Assembly: GCF_001677885.1 (NCBI RefSeq)
Contig: NZ_LOCQ01000056.1
Span: 209,567-273,566 of the forward strand
Length of the DNA stretch: 64,000 nucleotides
Source of the DNA: Janthinobacterium psychrotolerans
GTDB lineage: Bacteria; Pseudomonadota; Gammaproteobacteria; Burkholderiales; Burkholderiaceae_D
Direction: 5' to 3'
The notes under the pieces are model-generated. The model was given only the letters and a program-made list of their open reading frames with translations. It was not told the DNA's origin and did no database searches. Numbering within the stretch: position 1 is the first letter of the stretch; each line of letters opens with the position of its first letter. The position numbers and the translations under genes were made by a program. Positions 45,685 to 54,224 of this stretch are shown piece after piece.

Positions 45685-45924
45685 ATGTATATTATTGAAT
45701 TTACGCAACGTACAACGCGCGTGGTGCGTGCTATCGACACTGAGTCCGGGCGGCTGAAAATTGATATCAGGGACAGCACGGCGCCGTTCGATACCTTGAT
45801 CGTCGATGCCTGGGTGATTGTCGAAGACGGGGTGCTGTGGCTGGAGTATGAAACCGGAAGCAGCCAGACAGTGAGCGTCAGGCTCGCCAATGCGCTGCGC
45901 TGGTCGCGCCAGCCCAAGTGGTAG
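45685..45924 (+). CDS. Small hypothetical protein (79 aa)
   Basis: The product starts MYIIEFTQRTTRVVRAIDTE and continues with beta-rich sequence (RLKIDIRDSTAPFDTLIVDAWVIVEDGVLWLEYETGSSQTVSVRLANALRW). The alternating hydrophobic pattern predicts a small all-beta domain. No ribosome site is strong and no family is recognised. GC and codon use fit the host, supporting a real gene. Confidence 0.5.
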   Translation: MYIIEFTQRTTRVVRAIDTESGRLKIDIRDSTAPFDTLIVDAWVIVEDGVLWLEYETGSSQTVSVRLANALRWSRQPKW

Positions 45925-46048
45925 CGGCCCGGTTCAAGTGGAGTCGTAGCAGTGCTGCGCACAAATGACCGGGTGCGAGGTCACAGGCAAATCAATCCGC
46001 CACAGCGGATGATCACACCGCCTTGGTTGAAGGTGATGGCCTCCTCCC

Positions 46049-46326
46049 TCAGAGCACGTAATAAAACGGTTCCACGCCCTCAAGCGTCATCATTTCCAGC
46101 ACCCCGCCCGCCTGCGCCAGAGCGCGAACGCAGTCGGACAACTCGTCCAGCAGGCACTGGCCGGTATTGATGATGTGGTAGTTGGCCAGCTTGACCATGA
46201 TGAGCGGGACCGCGATCCCCATTCGCCGCCTTCCAGCCACACCGCCACCGTCGACAGCAATGAATGCAGCACCACATCGATGCCGATCTCGGTGACGACG
46301 GCGCCGTGGCGCAGGGCGATCGTCAT
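46049..46326 (-). pseudogene. Small gene after the PBP gene, broken by a one-base deletion
   Basis: Reading from the ATG at 46326 gives MTIALRHGAVVTEIGIDVVL, then SLLSTVAVWLEGGEWG. The frame is lost in the G run (cccc at 46217-46220 on the plus strand); adding one base continues IAVPLIMVKLANYHIINTGQ, then CLLDELSDCVRALAQAGGVLEMMTLEGVEPFYYVL and a stop at 46049. The joined 92-aa product looks like a coherent small protein. It starts two bases after the PBP stop, so it is in the same operon. The lesion may be a sequencing error. No family recognised. Confidence 0.6.
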
Positions 46327-46328
46327 GC

Positions 46329-48800
46329 TCAGCCTTGCGGTGCCGGTGGCAATGCCGGCGCCGGCGCTGAAGGGGGCGCCGGTGGCGCCGCCGGTTCCTG
46401 CGGCACGGCGCGGCCATTCGATTCCTGGCCACCGCTTTCCTCGGCCGGCATGGCCAGCGGCGCCGGCGGCGCGCCGGCCTGTTGCATGTCGCCGCCCGCT
46501 TCGACCGGCTCGTTTTCCGGCTCCATCGCTTCGATACGGCGCGCTGGCGGCGGTGGCTTGCCCCCTAGAAAGATGGCGTCGCGCGCCAGCTTGCCGGTGT
46601 CGAGCGCGGTCTTGAAGAAGTCGCCCACCACCAGCACGGCATTGTGGCCGCCCTGGCCCCAGTAGTTGCTGCGCATGGTGACGCGCGCGTCGTTGAAACC
46701 GACCCAGGCGCCGCCCACCAGCTGCGGGTGCATCATGATGAACCAGCCGTCGGCATTGTTCTGCGTGGTGCCGCTCTTGCCGGCCACGTCGGAGCGGATG
46801 CCGAAACGGTTGCGAATGGCCGTGCCCGTGCCACGGTCGATCACGCCGCGCATCATGTCGGTCAGGGTGTCGGCCGATTCGACCTTCATGGCCTGCACCG
46901 GCCTGGCCTGGTCGAAGCGCGCGATGACCTTGCCGTCGCGGTCGGTGATATGGGTGACCACATACGGCGTGCGCGCCTGGCCCTGGGCGGCGATGCTGGC
47001 GTAGGCGTTGACCATTTCCAGCAAGGTGACCGGGCTGGTGCCGAGCGCCAGCGAGGGCACGGCCGCGAGCTTGCTGTCACGCACCCCCAGCGCGCGCGCC
47101 AGCTTGATAATCGGCGGCAAGCCGACGTCCTGCATCACCTGCGCCGTGATCGTGTTCTTGGAATACACCAGGCCGTCGCGCATGGTCATCTCGCGCCCGG
47201 TGGTGCCGCTCATGTCGGTCGGGCGCCATTTGCTGCCGTCGGCCGCCTTGATGTCCATCACCGCATCGCGGTATACGTGCTCGGGACTGAGGCCCTTTTC
47301 CAGCGCCGCGCCATACACGATGGGCTTGAAGGTGGAGCCGGGCTGGCGCGCGGCCTGCGCCACATGGTCGAACTGTTCGCGCGCAAAGTCGCGGCTGCCG
47401 ACCCAGGCGCGCAGGGCGCCGGTGGCCGGATCCATCGCCACGAAACCGGCCTGCAAGCGCGTCTTCGACTTGCGCAAGGCGGCCATGAAGGCGCGGTCGC
47501 CCTTCAGTTGCGCCAGCGCCTGCTCGGCCGTGATGCCGGCCGTGCCGCCGGCCGCCACCAGCTTGCGGTAGTCGCTGGATTCCTTGACGAAGGCGTCGAC
47601 CAGGGCCGGATGCGATTTCCAGAAATAGTCGAACGGCACGCTGCCGGACTGCATCGAGGCGTACATGCCGGTCGAGGTCGACGACGGCACGCCGGCGCGG
47701 CTCCATTCCACGTCGGCAATCGCCTGCAAGGCATTGGCCTGGCGTTCGACGGCGCGCTCGGCCGCCTGCTGCAGGTCGCTGTCGAGCGTGGTGTGCACGA
47801 TCAGGCCATCGAGTTCGAGGTTGTAGTCGTTTTCATCGGCCCAGTCGATCAGCCATTTGCGCACATAGGCCGTGAAATGGCTGTCGGTCTGCGCGCGTTC
47901 GCTCTGACGCTCGAAATGCAGGCGCAAAGGCCGCTTGAGCAGTTGCCTGTAGCGCTTCTCGTCGATCACCTCGTGCTTGCGCATCTGGCCCAGCACCACG
48001 TTGCGGCGCTGCAGCGAGCGCTCAGGGTTGCCGACCGGATTGTAGTAGTTCGTGCCCTTGAGCATGCCGACCAGGGTCGCGCTTTCCAGGATATCGAGCC
48101 GCGCGGCCGGCTTGTCGAAATAGGTGCGGGCCGCCATTTCGATGCCGAAGGTGTTGTACAGGAAAGGCACCGTGTTCAGGTAGGCTTCGAGGATTTCCGT
48201 CTTGCTGTAGGTGGCCTCGATTTTCAGCGCCGTGACCAGCTCCTTGAGCTTGCGGTTCAGGTTGCGCGAGCGGCCTATTTCCGCCGGAAACATATTGCGC
48301 GCCAGTTGCTGGGTAATCGTCGAGCCACCCTGCGGGTCGCCGGACAGGCTGTGGACGATGGCGCCGGCCAGGCGTTTGAAGTCGACGCCGTGGTGCTCAT
48401 AAAAGCGGTGGTCTTCGGTGGCAATGAGCGCGCTGACCACATTGGGCGAGATCTGCTGCAAGGTCACCCGTTCCTGCAGCCCCTGGTCGAAGCGGGCCAG
48501 CTCTTCGCCACCGGCCGCCACCATGGTGCTGGGCGCGGCCGTGCGCGCCTGGCGCAGGTCGTGGATGCTGGGCGTGAGCGGTATCAGCAGCAGCAGATAC
48601 GCCACCAGCAGCGCCAGCAAGGCCAGGAAGGACCACAGCGCCATCACCGCGGCACGCCGTCCCGGTGGCAAGGTCATCAGGTGGGCGTGGCCGCGCCGGT
48701 ACAGGGTCGCCAGGCGAGCTCCGCCATGCCGGCCCAGGCGCGCCGCCATATCCTTGCCGCGCGCCGCCCATTGTTTTGCCTTTGCCCGTAACTGCTCCAT
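46329..48800 (-). CDS. Class A penicillin-binding protein (PBP1A/1C-like peptidoglycan synthase)
   Basis: The 823-aa bifunctional enzyme has one N-terminal membrane helix (about 52-74, ALWSFLALLALLVAYLLLL). The GT51 glycosyltransferase domain holds catalytic Glu129 (IATEDHRFYEHHG) and GGSTITQQLARNMF. The transpeptidase domain has SXXK as PGSTFKP, SXN as SKN and KTG as KSGTTQN. A Pro-rich tail of about 60 residues ends the protein. Start at 48800 follows AAGGGC; a TTG 39 bases upstream is less likely. It polymerises and cross-links peptidoglycan in the periplasm. Confidence 0.94.
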   Translation of the reverse strand: MEQLRAKAKQWAARGKDMAARLGRHGGARLATLYRRGHAHLMTLPPGRRAAVMALWSFLALLALLVAYLLLLIPLTPSIHDLRQARTAAPSTMVAAGGEELARFDQGLQERVTLQQISPNVVSALIATEDHRFYEHHGVDFKRLAGAIVHSLSGDPQGGSTITQQLARNMFPAEIGRSRNLNRKLKELVTALKIEATYSKTEILEAYLNTVPFLYNTFGIEMAARTYFDKPAARLDILESATLVGMLKGTNYYNPVGNPERSLQRRNVVLGQMRKHEVIDEKRYRQLLKRPLRLHFERQSERAQTDSHFTAYVRKWLIDWADENDYNLELDGLIVHTTLDSDLQQAAERAVERQANALQAIADVEWSRAGVPSSTSTGMYASMQSGSVPFDYFWKSHPALVDAFVKESSDYRKLVAAGGTAGITAEQALAQLKGDRAFMAALRKSKTRLQAGFVAMDPATGALRAWVGSRDFAREQFDHVAQAARQPGSTFKPIVYGAALEKGLSPEHVYRDAVMDIKAADGSKWRPTDMSGTTGREMTMRDGLVYSKNTITAQVMQDVGLPPIIKLARALGVRDSKLAAVPSLALGTSPVTLLEMVNAYASIAAQGQARTPYVVTHITDRDGKVIARFDQARPVQAMKVESADTLTDMMRGVIDRGTGTAIRNRFGIRSDVAGKSGTTQNNADGWFIMMHPQLVGGAWVGFNDARVTMRSNYWGQGGHNAVLVVGDFFKTALDTGKLARDAIFLGGKPPPPARRIEAMEPENEPVEAGGDMQQAGAPPAPLAMPAEESGGQESNGRAVPQEPAAPPAPPSAPAPALPPAPQG

Positions 48801-48944
48801 GCTTGCCCTTGTTTGTTGCCGGATGATCCGTTTCGGCAAGTATATAGAACGCAGGCACAGGCTGGCGGAATTTACAGGTGGAAAACCTCCATGGCAAACC
48901 GGCCGGCCGCATGGCTGGCAACCGCGTGGTGATGGCTACGCGCG

Positions 48945-49121
48945 TCAGTCGCGGTCTTCCTGGCTGTCCGCAGGCGAGCGTTGCGGTTTCATGCGCTCTT
49001 CCTCGAGTTCTCCCATGCCCATTTTTTCCTCGTCGAGCAAATCATGTTCGCGCCGTTCGCGCTCCACGTCCGCTTCCACCTCGTCTTCCACTTCGTCCAG
49101 CTCCGGTTGGCCGTGCGGCAT
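48945..49121 (-). CDS. Small acidic protein (58 aa)
   Basis: The minus strand encodes MPHGQPELDEVEDEVEADVE, then RERREHDLLDEEKMGMGELE and a tail KPQRSPADSQEDRD. It is highly charged, with about 40% Asp and Glu, and likely helical. A perfect AAGGAG site lies eight bases before the ATG, strong evidence for translation. No family is recognised. It is between the PBP and AlkB genes on the same strand. Confidence 0.65.
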   Translation of the reverse strand: MPHGQPELDEVEDEVEADVERERREHDLLDEEKMGMGELEEERMKPQRSPADSQEDRD

Positions 49122-49195
49122 GATGGTTCTCCTTCGTTTGCATGCAAACCAGTGTAGACGGAAATGGAATAATCGCAGGTTTTTCTGGCCGACAA

Positions 49196-49858
49196 CTAGG
49201 CAGCCTTGCGAAACGTCAGGTTGATGCGCTGCGCACCGAGCACAGCATGCTGGCCGTCCTTCAGCGGCGCCACGCCGTGGTAGCGCAGCCGGTCAGGGCC
49301 GCCCCACACCACCACGTCGCCATGCAGCAGCACGATGCGCGCGGCGCGGTCTGCGCGCAGCGCGCCGCCGAACAGGAAAGTGGCAGGCAGGCCCAGCGAG
49401 ACCGAGACGATGGGCGCCGTGAAATCGCACTCGTCCTTGTCCTGGTGCAGCGCCATGCGCGCGCCGGGCACATAGCGGTTGAGCAGGCAGGCGTCGGGCA
49501 TGAAACCAGGGTAGCCAGCGGCCGCGGCCGCCTCGCGCGCCAGCTCCAGGAACACCGGCGGCATGGGCGGCCACGGCGCGCTGCCGTCCGGGTCCTGCCG
49601 CACATAGCGGTAGCCGCGCGTATCGGTGACCCAGCCCAGCTGGCCGCAATTGCTCATCGCCACCGACATGCGCAAGCCGCCTGGCGTGGCCATATGGCGC
49701 AGCGGCGCCGCCTGCACGATGGCGTCCAGGGCGGCGAGCAATGGCGCCACCCTGGACAAGGCAAAACCGCGCAACAGCGTCGAGCCCGTGCTGCCCGGCA
49801 CCAGCGGCACGGGGCCGATGGCGGCGAAATCGTCGTCGTCAAACAGGGACAGGTTCAT
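49196..49858 (-). CDS. alkB: AlkB-type DNA/RNA repair dioxygenase
   Basis: The 220-aa 2-oxoglutarate/iron(II) dioxygenase removes methyl groups such as 1-methyladenine and 3-methylcytosine from nucleic acids by oxidation. The iron ligands His138, Asp140 (ALHQDKDE) and His194 (LRYHGV) and the 2-oxoglutarate-binding Arg211 and Arg217 (RINLTFR) are all present at spacing matching E. coli AlkB. No ada gene is adjacent. The neighbouring upstream gene is on the opposite strand. Confidence 0.93.
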   Translation of the reverse strand: MNLSLFDDDDFAAIGPVPLVPGSTGSTLLRGFALSRVAPLLAALDAIVQAAPLRHMATPGGLRMSVAMSNCGQLGWVTDTRGYRYVRQDPDGSAPWPPMPPVFLELAREAAAAAGYPGFMPDACLLNRYVPGARMALHQDKDECDFTAPIVSVSLGLPATFLFGGALRADRAARIVLLHGDVVVWGGPDRLRYHGVAPLKDGQHAVLGAQRINLTFRKAA

Positions 49859-49935
49859 GCCCTATTCTAGCGCGCCGTGAAAAAAGGCGTGGCGTCGGTT
49901 ACAGTAGCGTTTACTACCACTCGACACGAGCTGAC

Positions 49936-50410
49936 ATGGATCACTACGCCGATTTGCTCAACACCCTGGCGCAACAGGAAGCAACCCTGCAGTTCGACCG
50001 CTTCGACAGCGACACCGCGCTGGCCGTCGGCCTGTGGATCGTCGAGGAAGTGCGCAAGCGTGGCAAGGCCGTCACCGTCAATATCACGCGCAACGGCCAG
50101 GTGCTGTTCCATTACGCCATGAGCGGCGCGACCATCGACCAGGCCGACTGGATACGGCGCAAGAACAATACCGTGCAGCGCTTTGCGCGCAGTTCGTACG
50201 CGATGGGGATTTCGTACAAAAAACAAGGGCAGCACGTTCGAAGAGGTGGCCTACCTGGATACCCTGCAATACGCGGGCCACGGCGGCGCCTTTCCGCTGA
50301 TTATCCGTGGCGTAGGCATGGTCGGCACGGTCACCGTGTCGGGCCTGGCGCAGGCGGACGACCATGCGCTGGTGGTGGCTGCCTTGCAGGCGCAGCTGGA
50401 CGCGCACTGA
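49936..50410 (+). pseudogene. UPF0303/HbpS-like haem-degrading domain gene with a one-base frameshift
   Basis: The frame starts MDHYADLLNTLAQQEATLQF and matches UPF0303 proteins through FARSSYAMGISYK. The A run at 50218-50223 has six residues where five would keep frame; with five, it continues NKGSTFEEVAYLDTLQYAG and GFPLIIRG-like GGAFPLIIRGVGMVGTVTVSGL to the stop at 50410. The repaired product is 157 aa, the family's usual size. A real mutation or a homopolymer sequencing error are both possible. Confidence 0.75.
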
Positions 50411-50499
50411 CGGGAAAATTGGTGGCGCCGTCACGGTTCTTGAACGATAGCGCGTCGGGTGCCGCGGAAGAAAAGATCATGTTTCTCCAGGCGACGCGT

Positions 50500-50964
50500 C
50501 TACTTCCTGGTCGACAGCGCCACGATCGCCACGCCGGCCGCCACGATCAGCGCATCTTCGATCAGGCCGCTCCTGGTCTGGCCGATGCGCGCCATGGCCT
50601 GCTTGCGTCCGGCCAGTGTGAGGTAGGCCAGTGGCACGGCGGTGGCGACGGCGACCGCCGCGCCGGTCTTTTCGCGTCCCTCGGGCGCCAGCGCCGCACC
50701 GGCGATACCGGCGCTCATCACGCGCGCCAGCAGGCCCAGGAACACGGTGCGGTCCGGCGCCGTCTTCATCTTGTCGCCATACAATTCCGCGGCGCCCATC
50801 AGCAGCGCGCCGGCCTTCAACACGGGACGGTCGAGCAGCACCAGCTGGCCGGTCGTATGGCGCCCGGCCAGGCGCGCGGCGGCGATGGTGGCCATCGGCG
50901 TCATCGAGCGCGCGCTGGCAACGGCGCCGATCAGCATGGAAGAGAGCAGGCTGCGAATAGTCAT
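50500..50964 (-). CDS. DUF4126 membrane protein
   Basis: The 154-aa product has four hydrophobic segments with MTPMATIAAARLAG, KTAPDRTVFLGLLARVMSAGIAGAAL and LIEDALIVAAGVAIVAL, the pattern of the DUF4126 family. The start at 50964 follows AGGAG and is preferred to a longer frame. The function of the family is unknown. Confidence 0.75.
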   Translation of the reverse strand: MTIRSLLSSMLIGAVASARSMTPMATIAAARLAGRHTTGQLVLLDRPVLKAGALLMGAAELYGDKMKTAPDRTVFLGLLARVMSAGIAGAALAPEGREKTGAAVAVATAVPLAYLTLAGRKQAMARIGQTRSGLIEDALIVAAGVAIVALSTRK

Positions 50965-51102
50965 CTTGTTAACTCCTGAGTCAGTGGAAGGTGCGTAACC
51001 GAGGGCGGCAATGGCGGCCTCGTCATCTACCATTGTTATTGTATGGAGGCGGCGATTTCGTGTCGCCAGCTACGAGCAACAGGCAAGCCAGGCACGCACT
51101 GA

Positions 51103-51846
51103 TCAGATCCGCTGCCCGCCATCGATGGGTATCTCGGCGCCCGTGATATACGAGGCGCGCTCGCTGCACAAAAACTCCACCAGGTCGGCCACTTCGGCCG
51201 TGGTGCCCAGGCGGCGCAGCGGGATCTGCGTGTCGACGATGTGCGAGGTGCCTGGCGACAGGATCGCCGTGTCGATTTCGCCGGGCGCAATCGCATTGAC
51301 GCGCACGTTCATCGGCGCCATGTCGTTGGCCATTTCGCGCGTCAATGACGCCAGCGCCGCCTTGGAACTGGCGTAGGCCGAACCGGCGAACGGGTGCACG
51401 CGGTAGCCGGCGATCGAGCACAGGTTGACCACCGCGCCGCGCGCGTTCGACAGTTCCTGGGCAAAGCCGCGCGTCAGCGCCAGCGGCGCGAAAAAATTGG
51501 TGTTGTACATCGCCTGCCAGGTCTGCATGTCGGTGGTCAGCGAATTGACGCGCGAGCCGCCCGGCCCTTTCGGCGACACGCCGGCATTGTTGACCAGCGC
51601 GTGCAGCTTGCCGTCGGGCAGCATCGGGCGCAGCATGTCGACCATCTGGCCGATCTGGCTCAGGTCCGACAAGTCCATGCAGAAGTGCGTATTGTGCTCG
51701 GCGCTGCGCGGACAACCGAGCGGTATCGGGCTGCGCGAGACGGTGATCACGCGCCAGCCCAGGCTGCGGAAACGCTCGGCGACGGCGTGGCCGATGCCGC
51801 GGCTGGCGCCGGTGACGATGGCGGTTTTCTGTTCGGCGTCAGTCAT
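51103..51846 (-). CDS. SDR family oxidoreductase, GntR-linked
   Basis: The 247-aa enzyme begins MTDAEQKTAIVTGASRGIGHA and holds NNAGVS and the catalytic YASSKAALASLTREM. It ends in ASYITGAEIPIDGGQRI. The second beta strand runs VITVSRSPIPLGCP, favouring NADP. It is translated from within the last eight bases of the GntR gene and probably shares its signal. Substrate unknown. Confidence 0.88.
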   Translation of the reverse strand: MTDAEQKTAIVTGASRGIGHAVAERFRSLGWRVITVSRSPIPLGCPRSAEHNTHFCMDLSDLSQIGQMVDMLRPMLPDGKLHALVNNAGVSPKGPGGSRVNSLTTDMQTWQAMYNTNFFAPLALTRGFAQELSNARGAVVNLCSIAGYRVHPFAGSAYASSKAALASLTREMANDMAPMNVRVNAIAPGEIDTAILSPGTSHIVDTQIPLRRLGTTAEVADLVEFLCSERASYITGAEIPIDGGQRI

Positions 51847-52546
51847 CTTGCTCCTTTTCTGTTGTGGATTGCGCGACGGTTTGCGCCATCTGCCGCACAT
51901 AGGCCAGCAGCTGCGTACCGCCGTCGAGGATGTCGCTCTGTATCGCCTGGCGGGCAGCCGCGCCGTCGTGTGCCTGCAGCGCGTCGAGGATGGCGCGGTG
52001 GTGGCCGACCCGCATGGTGGGTGTAAAGGCCGCATAGCCGGCGGCGATCAGCGGCGCGATCTGCATCCACAGATGCTCGACAAAGCGTTTTAATGTCGGC
52101 ATGCCGGACGCCTGCGCCAGCCCCAGGTGGAAGGCCTGGTTGCACTGCAGGGCGCCGGCTAGGTCCTGGCGCGCGATCGCCGCTTCATTGGCCTGCAACA
52201 GCTGTTCCAGCCGCGCCAGGCCGGCGGCGTCGATATTGCGCGCCGCCATCGCCGCGCCCAGGCCTTCGAGTTCCACACGCAGCGCGCGAATTTCCAGGTA
52301 GCGCGCCTCGCTCAGCACCGGCACACGAAAGTCGCGCGGCGAGCGCAGCACCAGCGCCTCTTCCTGCACCAGCTGCAGCATGGCGTCGCGCACGGGGGTG
52401 ACGCTGGTGCCGAGCTGCATGGCCAGGTCGCGGATGCGCAGCCGGTCGTTGGGCCGGAAGCGCCCCGCCGCCAGCGCCTCGCGCAGGCGCGCATGTACCG
52501 ATTTGCCCAGGTTGGCGTGCGCCAGTTGATCGAGCTGATATGCCAT
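51839..52546 (-). CDS. GntR-family regulator (FadR/FCD subgroup)
   Basis: The 235-aa product has a winged helix (LREALAAGRFRPNDRLRIRDLAMQLGTSVTPVRDAMLQL) and an FCD ligand domain with RALRVELEGLGAAMAARN, AFHLGLAQASG and GHHRAILDALQAHD. The histidines in the last two are usual metal ligands of the FCD fold. The ATG at 52546 follows GAGG. A perfect palindrome 18 bases upstream is the probable operator. It heads the operon with the SDR. Confidence 0.88.
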   Translation of the reverse strand: MAYQLDQLAHANLGKSVHARLREALAAGRFRPNDRLRIRDLAMQLGTSVTPVRDAMLQLVQEEALVLRSPRDFRVPVLSEARYLEIRALRVELEGLGAAMAARNIDAAGLARLEQLLQANEAAIARQDLAGALQCNQAFHLGLAQASGMPTLKRFVEHLWMQIAPLIAAGYAAFTPTMRVGHHRAILDALQAHDGAAARQAIQSDILDGGTQLLAYVRQMAQTVAQSTTEKEQDD

Positions 52547-52563
52547 GCCATCCTCATTCAATT

Positions 52564-52577
52564 TATGATGCATCATA
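52564..52577. promoter_or_regulatory. 14-bp perfect palindrome upstream of the GntR gene
   Basis: TATGATG and CATCATA form a 14-bp palindrome 18 bases before the GntR start and about 88 bases from the permease start. GntR/FCD regulators bind short palindromes of this size, so it may govern both directions. Confidence 0.5.
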
Positions 52578-52664
52578 CATCAATCTGTTTTACCCTGCTG
52601 TTCCTGCCTTTCATGCATTAGAATCACTGGCCTTGGCCCCCCCATGAAAACAGGATAAAACAAG

Positions 52665-54029
52665 ATGACGGTAGTGAACGGCACTGAAACGACGGAACTC
52701 AAGCGCGGGCTGAAAAGCCGGCATATCCAGTTGATCGCCCTGGGTGGCGCGATCGGTACCGGCCTGTTCCTGGGCATCGCGCAAACCATCAAGATGGCCG
52801 GGCCGTCGGTGCTGCTCGGCTACGGCATCGCCGGCGTGATCGCCTTTCTGATCATGCGCCAGCTGGGCGAAATGGTGGTCGACGAACCGGTGGCGGGCTC
52901 GTTCAGCTACTTTGCCGACAAATACTGCGGTCACCTGCCCGGCTTTTTATCGGGCTGGAATTACTGGGTGCTGTATGTGCTCGTCAGCATGGCCGAACTG
53001 ACGGCCGTCGGCATTTATGTTCAGTACTGGTGGCCGGACGTGCCGACCTGGGTCTCGGCGCTGGTGTTCTTCTGCGCCATCAACGCCATCAGCCTGTTGA
53101 ACGTGAAGGCCTTCGGCGAAATGGAATTCTGGTTCGCGCTGATCAAGGTAGTGGCCATTATCGGCATGATCGTGTTTGGCGCCTACCTGCTGGCCTCCGG
53201 CGACGCCGGTCCGCAGGCCTCGGTGGCCAACCTGTGGCAGCACGGCGGCTTCTTTCCGAACGGCTGGCAGGGACTGGTGATGGCGATGGCCGTGATCATG
53301 TTCTCGTTCGGCGGCCTGGAACTGGTGGGCATCACGGCGGCCGAAGCGGACGATCCCCAAACCACCATTCCGCGCGCCACCAACCAGGCCATCTACCGCA
53401 TCCTGATCTTTTACATCGGCGCGCTGGGCATTTTATTGTCGCTGTACCCGTGGCAGAACGTGGTCACCGGCGGCAGCCCGTTCGTGCTGATCTTTCATGC
53501 GCTCGACAGCAACCTGGTGGCCACGGCCCTGAACGTGGTGGTGCTGACGGCCGCCCTGTCGGTCTACAACAGCGGCGTGTACTGCAACACGCGCATGCTG
53601 TTCGGCCTGGCAAAACAGGGCAATGCGCCGCGCGCGCTGCTGCACCTGAACCGCCGCGGCGTGCCGCTGGTCGCCCTGGGCGTATCGGCGCTGGCGACCG
53701 GCATCTGCGTGGCCGTCAATTACTTCATGCCCGGCGAAGCGTTTGAGATGCTGATGGGTCTGGTGGTCTCGGCGCTGATCATCAACTGGGCCATGATCAG
53801 CTGGATTCATTTGCGCTTTCGCGCGCAGAAGAAAATCGAAGGCCAGACCACCCTGTTCCAGAGCCTGGGCTACCCGCTGACCAACTACCTGTGCCTGGCG
53901 TTTTTGGCCGGCATCCTGGTGATCATGTTTTTCACGCCAGGGCTGCGGCTGTCGGTGTACCTGATTCCCGTGTGGCTGGGCGTGCTTGGCATCGGCTATG
54001 CCATCAGGCAACGCCGCGCCAGGGTCTGA
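52665..54029 (+). CDS. aroP: Amino-acid permease (AroP/PheP-like)
   Basis: The 454-aa APC-family transporter has 12 predicted helices. The opening LKRGLKSRHIQLIALGGAIGTGLFLG is the standard APC signature. GSFSYFADKYCG and SFGGLELVGITAAEADDPQTTIPRATNQ are the AroP/PheP/ProY group markers. It likely imports aromatic or related neutral amino acids by proton symport. It is divergent from the GntR-SDR unit. The exact substrate is uncertain within the group. Confidence 0.85.
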   Translation: MTVVNGTETTELKRGLKSRHIQLIALGGAIGTGLFLGIAQTIKMAGPSVLLGYGIAGVIAFLIMRQLGEMVVDEPVAGSFSYFADKYCGHLPGFLSGWNYWVLYVLVSMAELTAVGIYVQYWWPDVPTWVSALVFFCAINAISLLNVKAFGEMEFWFALIKVVAIIGMIVFGAYLLASGDAGPQASVANLWQHGGFFPNGWQGLVMAMAVIMFSFGGLELVGITAAEADDPQTTIPRATNQAIYRILIFYIGALGILLSLYPWQNVVTGGSPFVLIFHALDSNLVATALNVVVLTAALSVYNSGVYCNTRMLFGLAKQGNAPRALLHLNRRGVPLVALGVSALATGICVAVNYFMPGEAFEMLMGLVVSALIINWAMISWIHLRFRAQKKIEGQTTLFQSLGYPLTNYLCLAFLAGILVIMFFTPGLRLSVYLIPVWLGVLGIGYAIRQRRARV

Positions 54030-54224
54030 AACCTCATCTGCCCGCTGTCGCCGTCAGGAACACATCGTCGTTCAGCGCCGACAGCATCTGCGTGCGCTGC
54101 TGCGCCTTCTGTTCCTGGTTCAGCTGCGTCTGAAGATTAAGTCGCTATGAAAATATAAATATTTCAATTATTTTCACAATGAACATTTTCTGTGCGGAGA
54201 CGAAATGTCCATTAGAATGCGCTG

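Noticed and set aside
54034..54138. Minus-strand peptide LNLQTQLNQEQKAQQRT... with a stop at 54034
   Set aside because: It looks protein-like and could be the tail of a lost gene, but it has no start and no recognised family.
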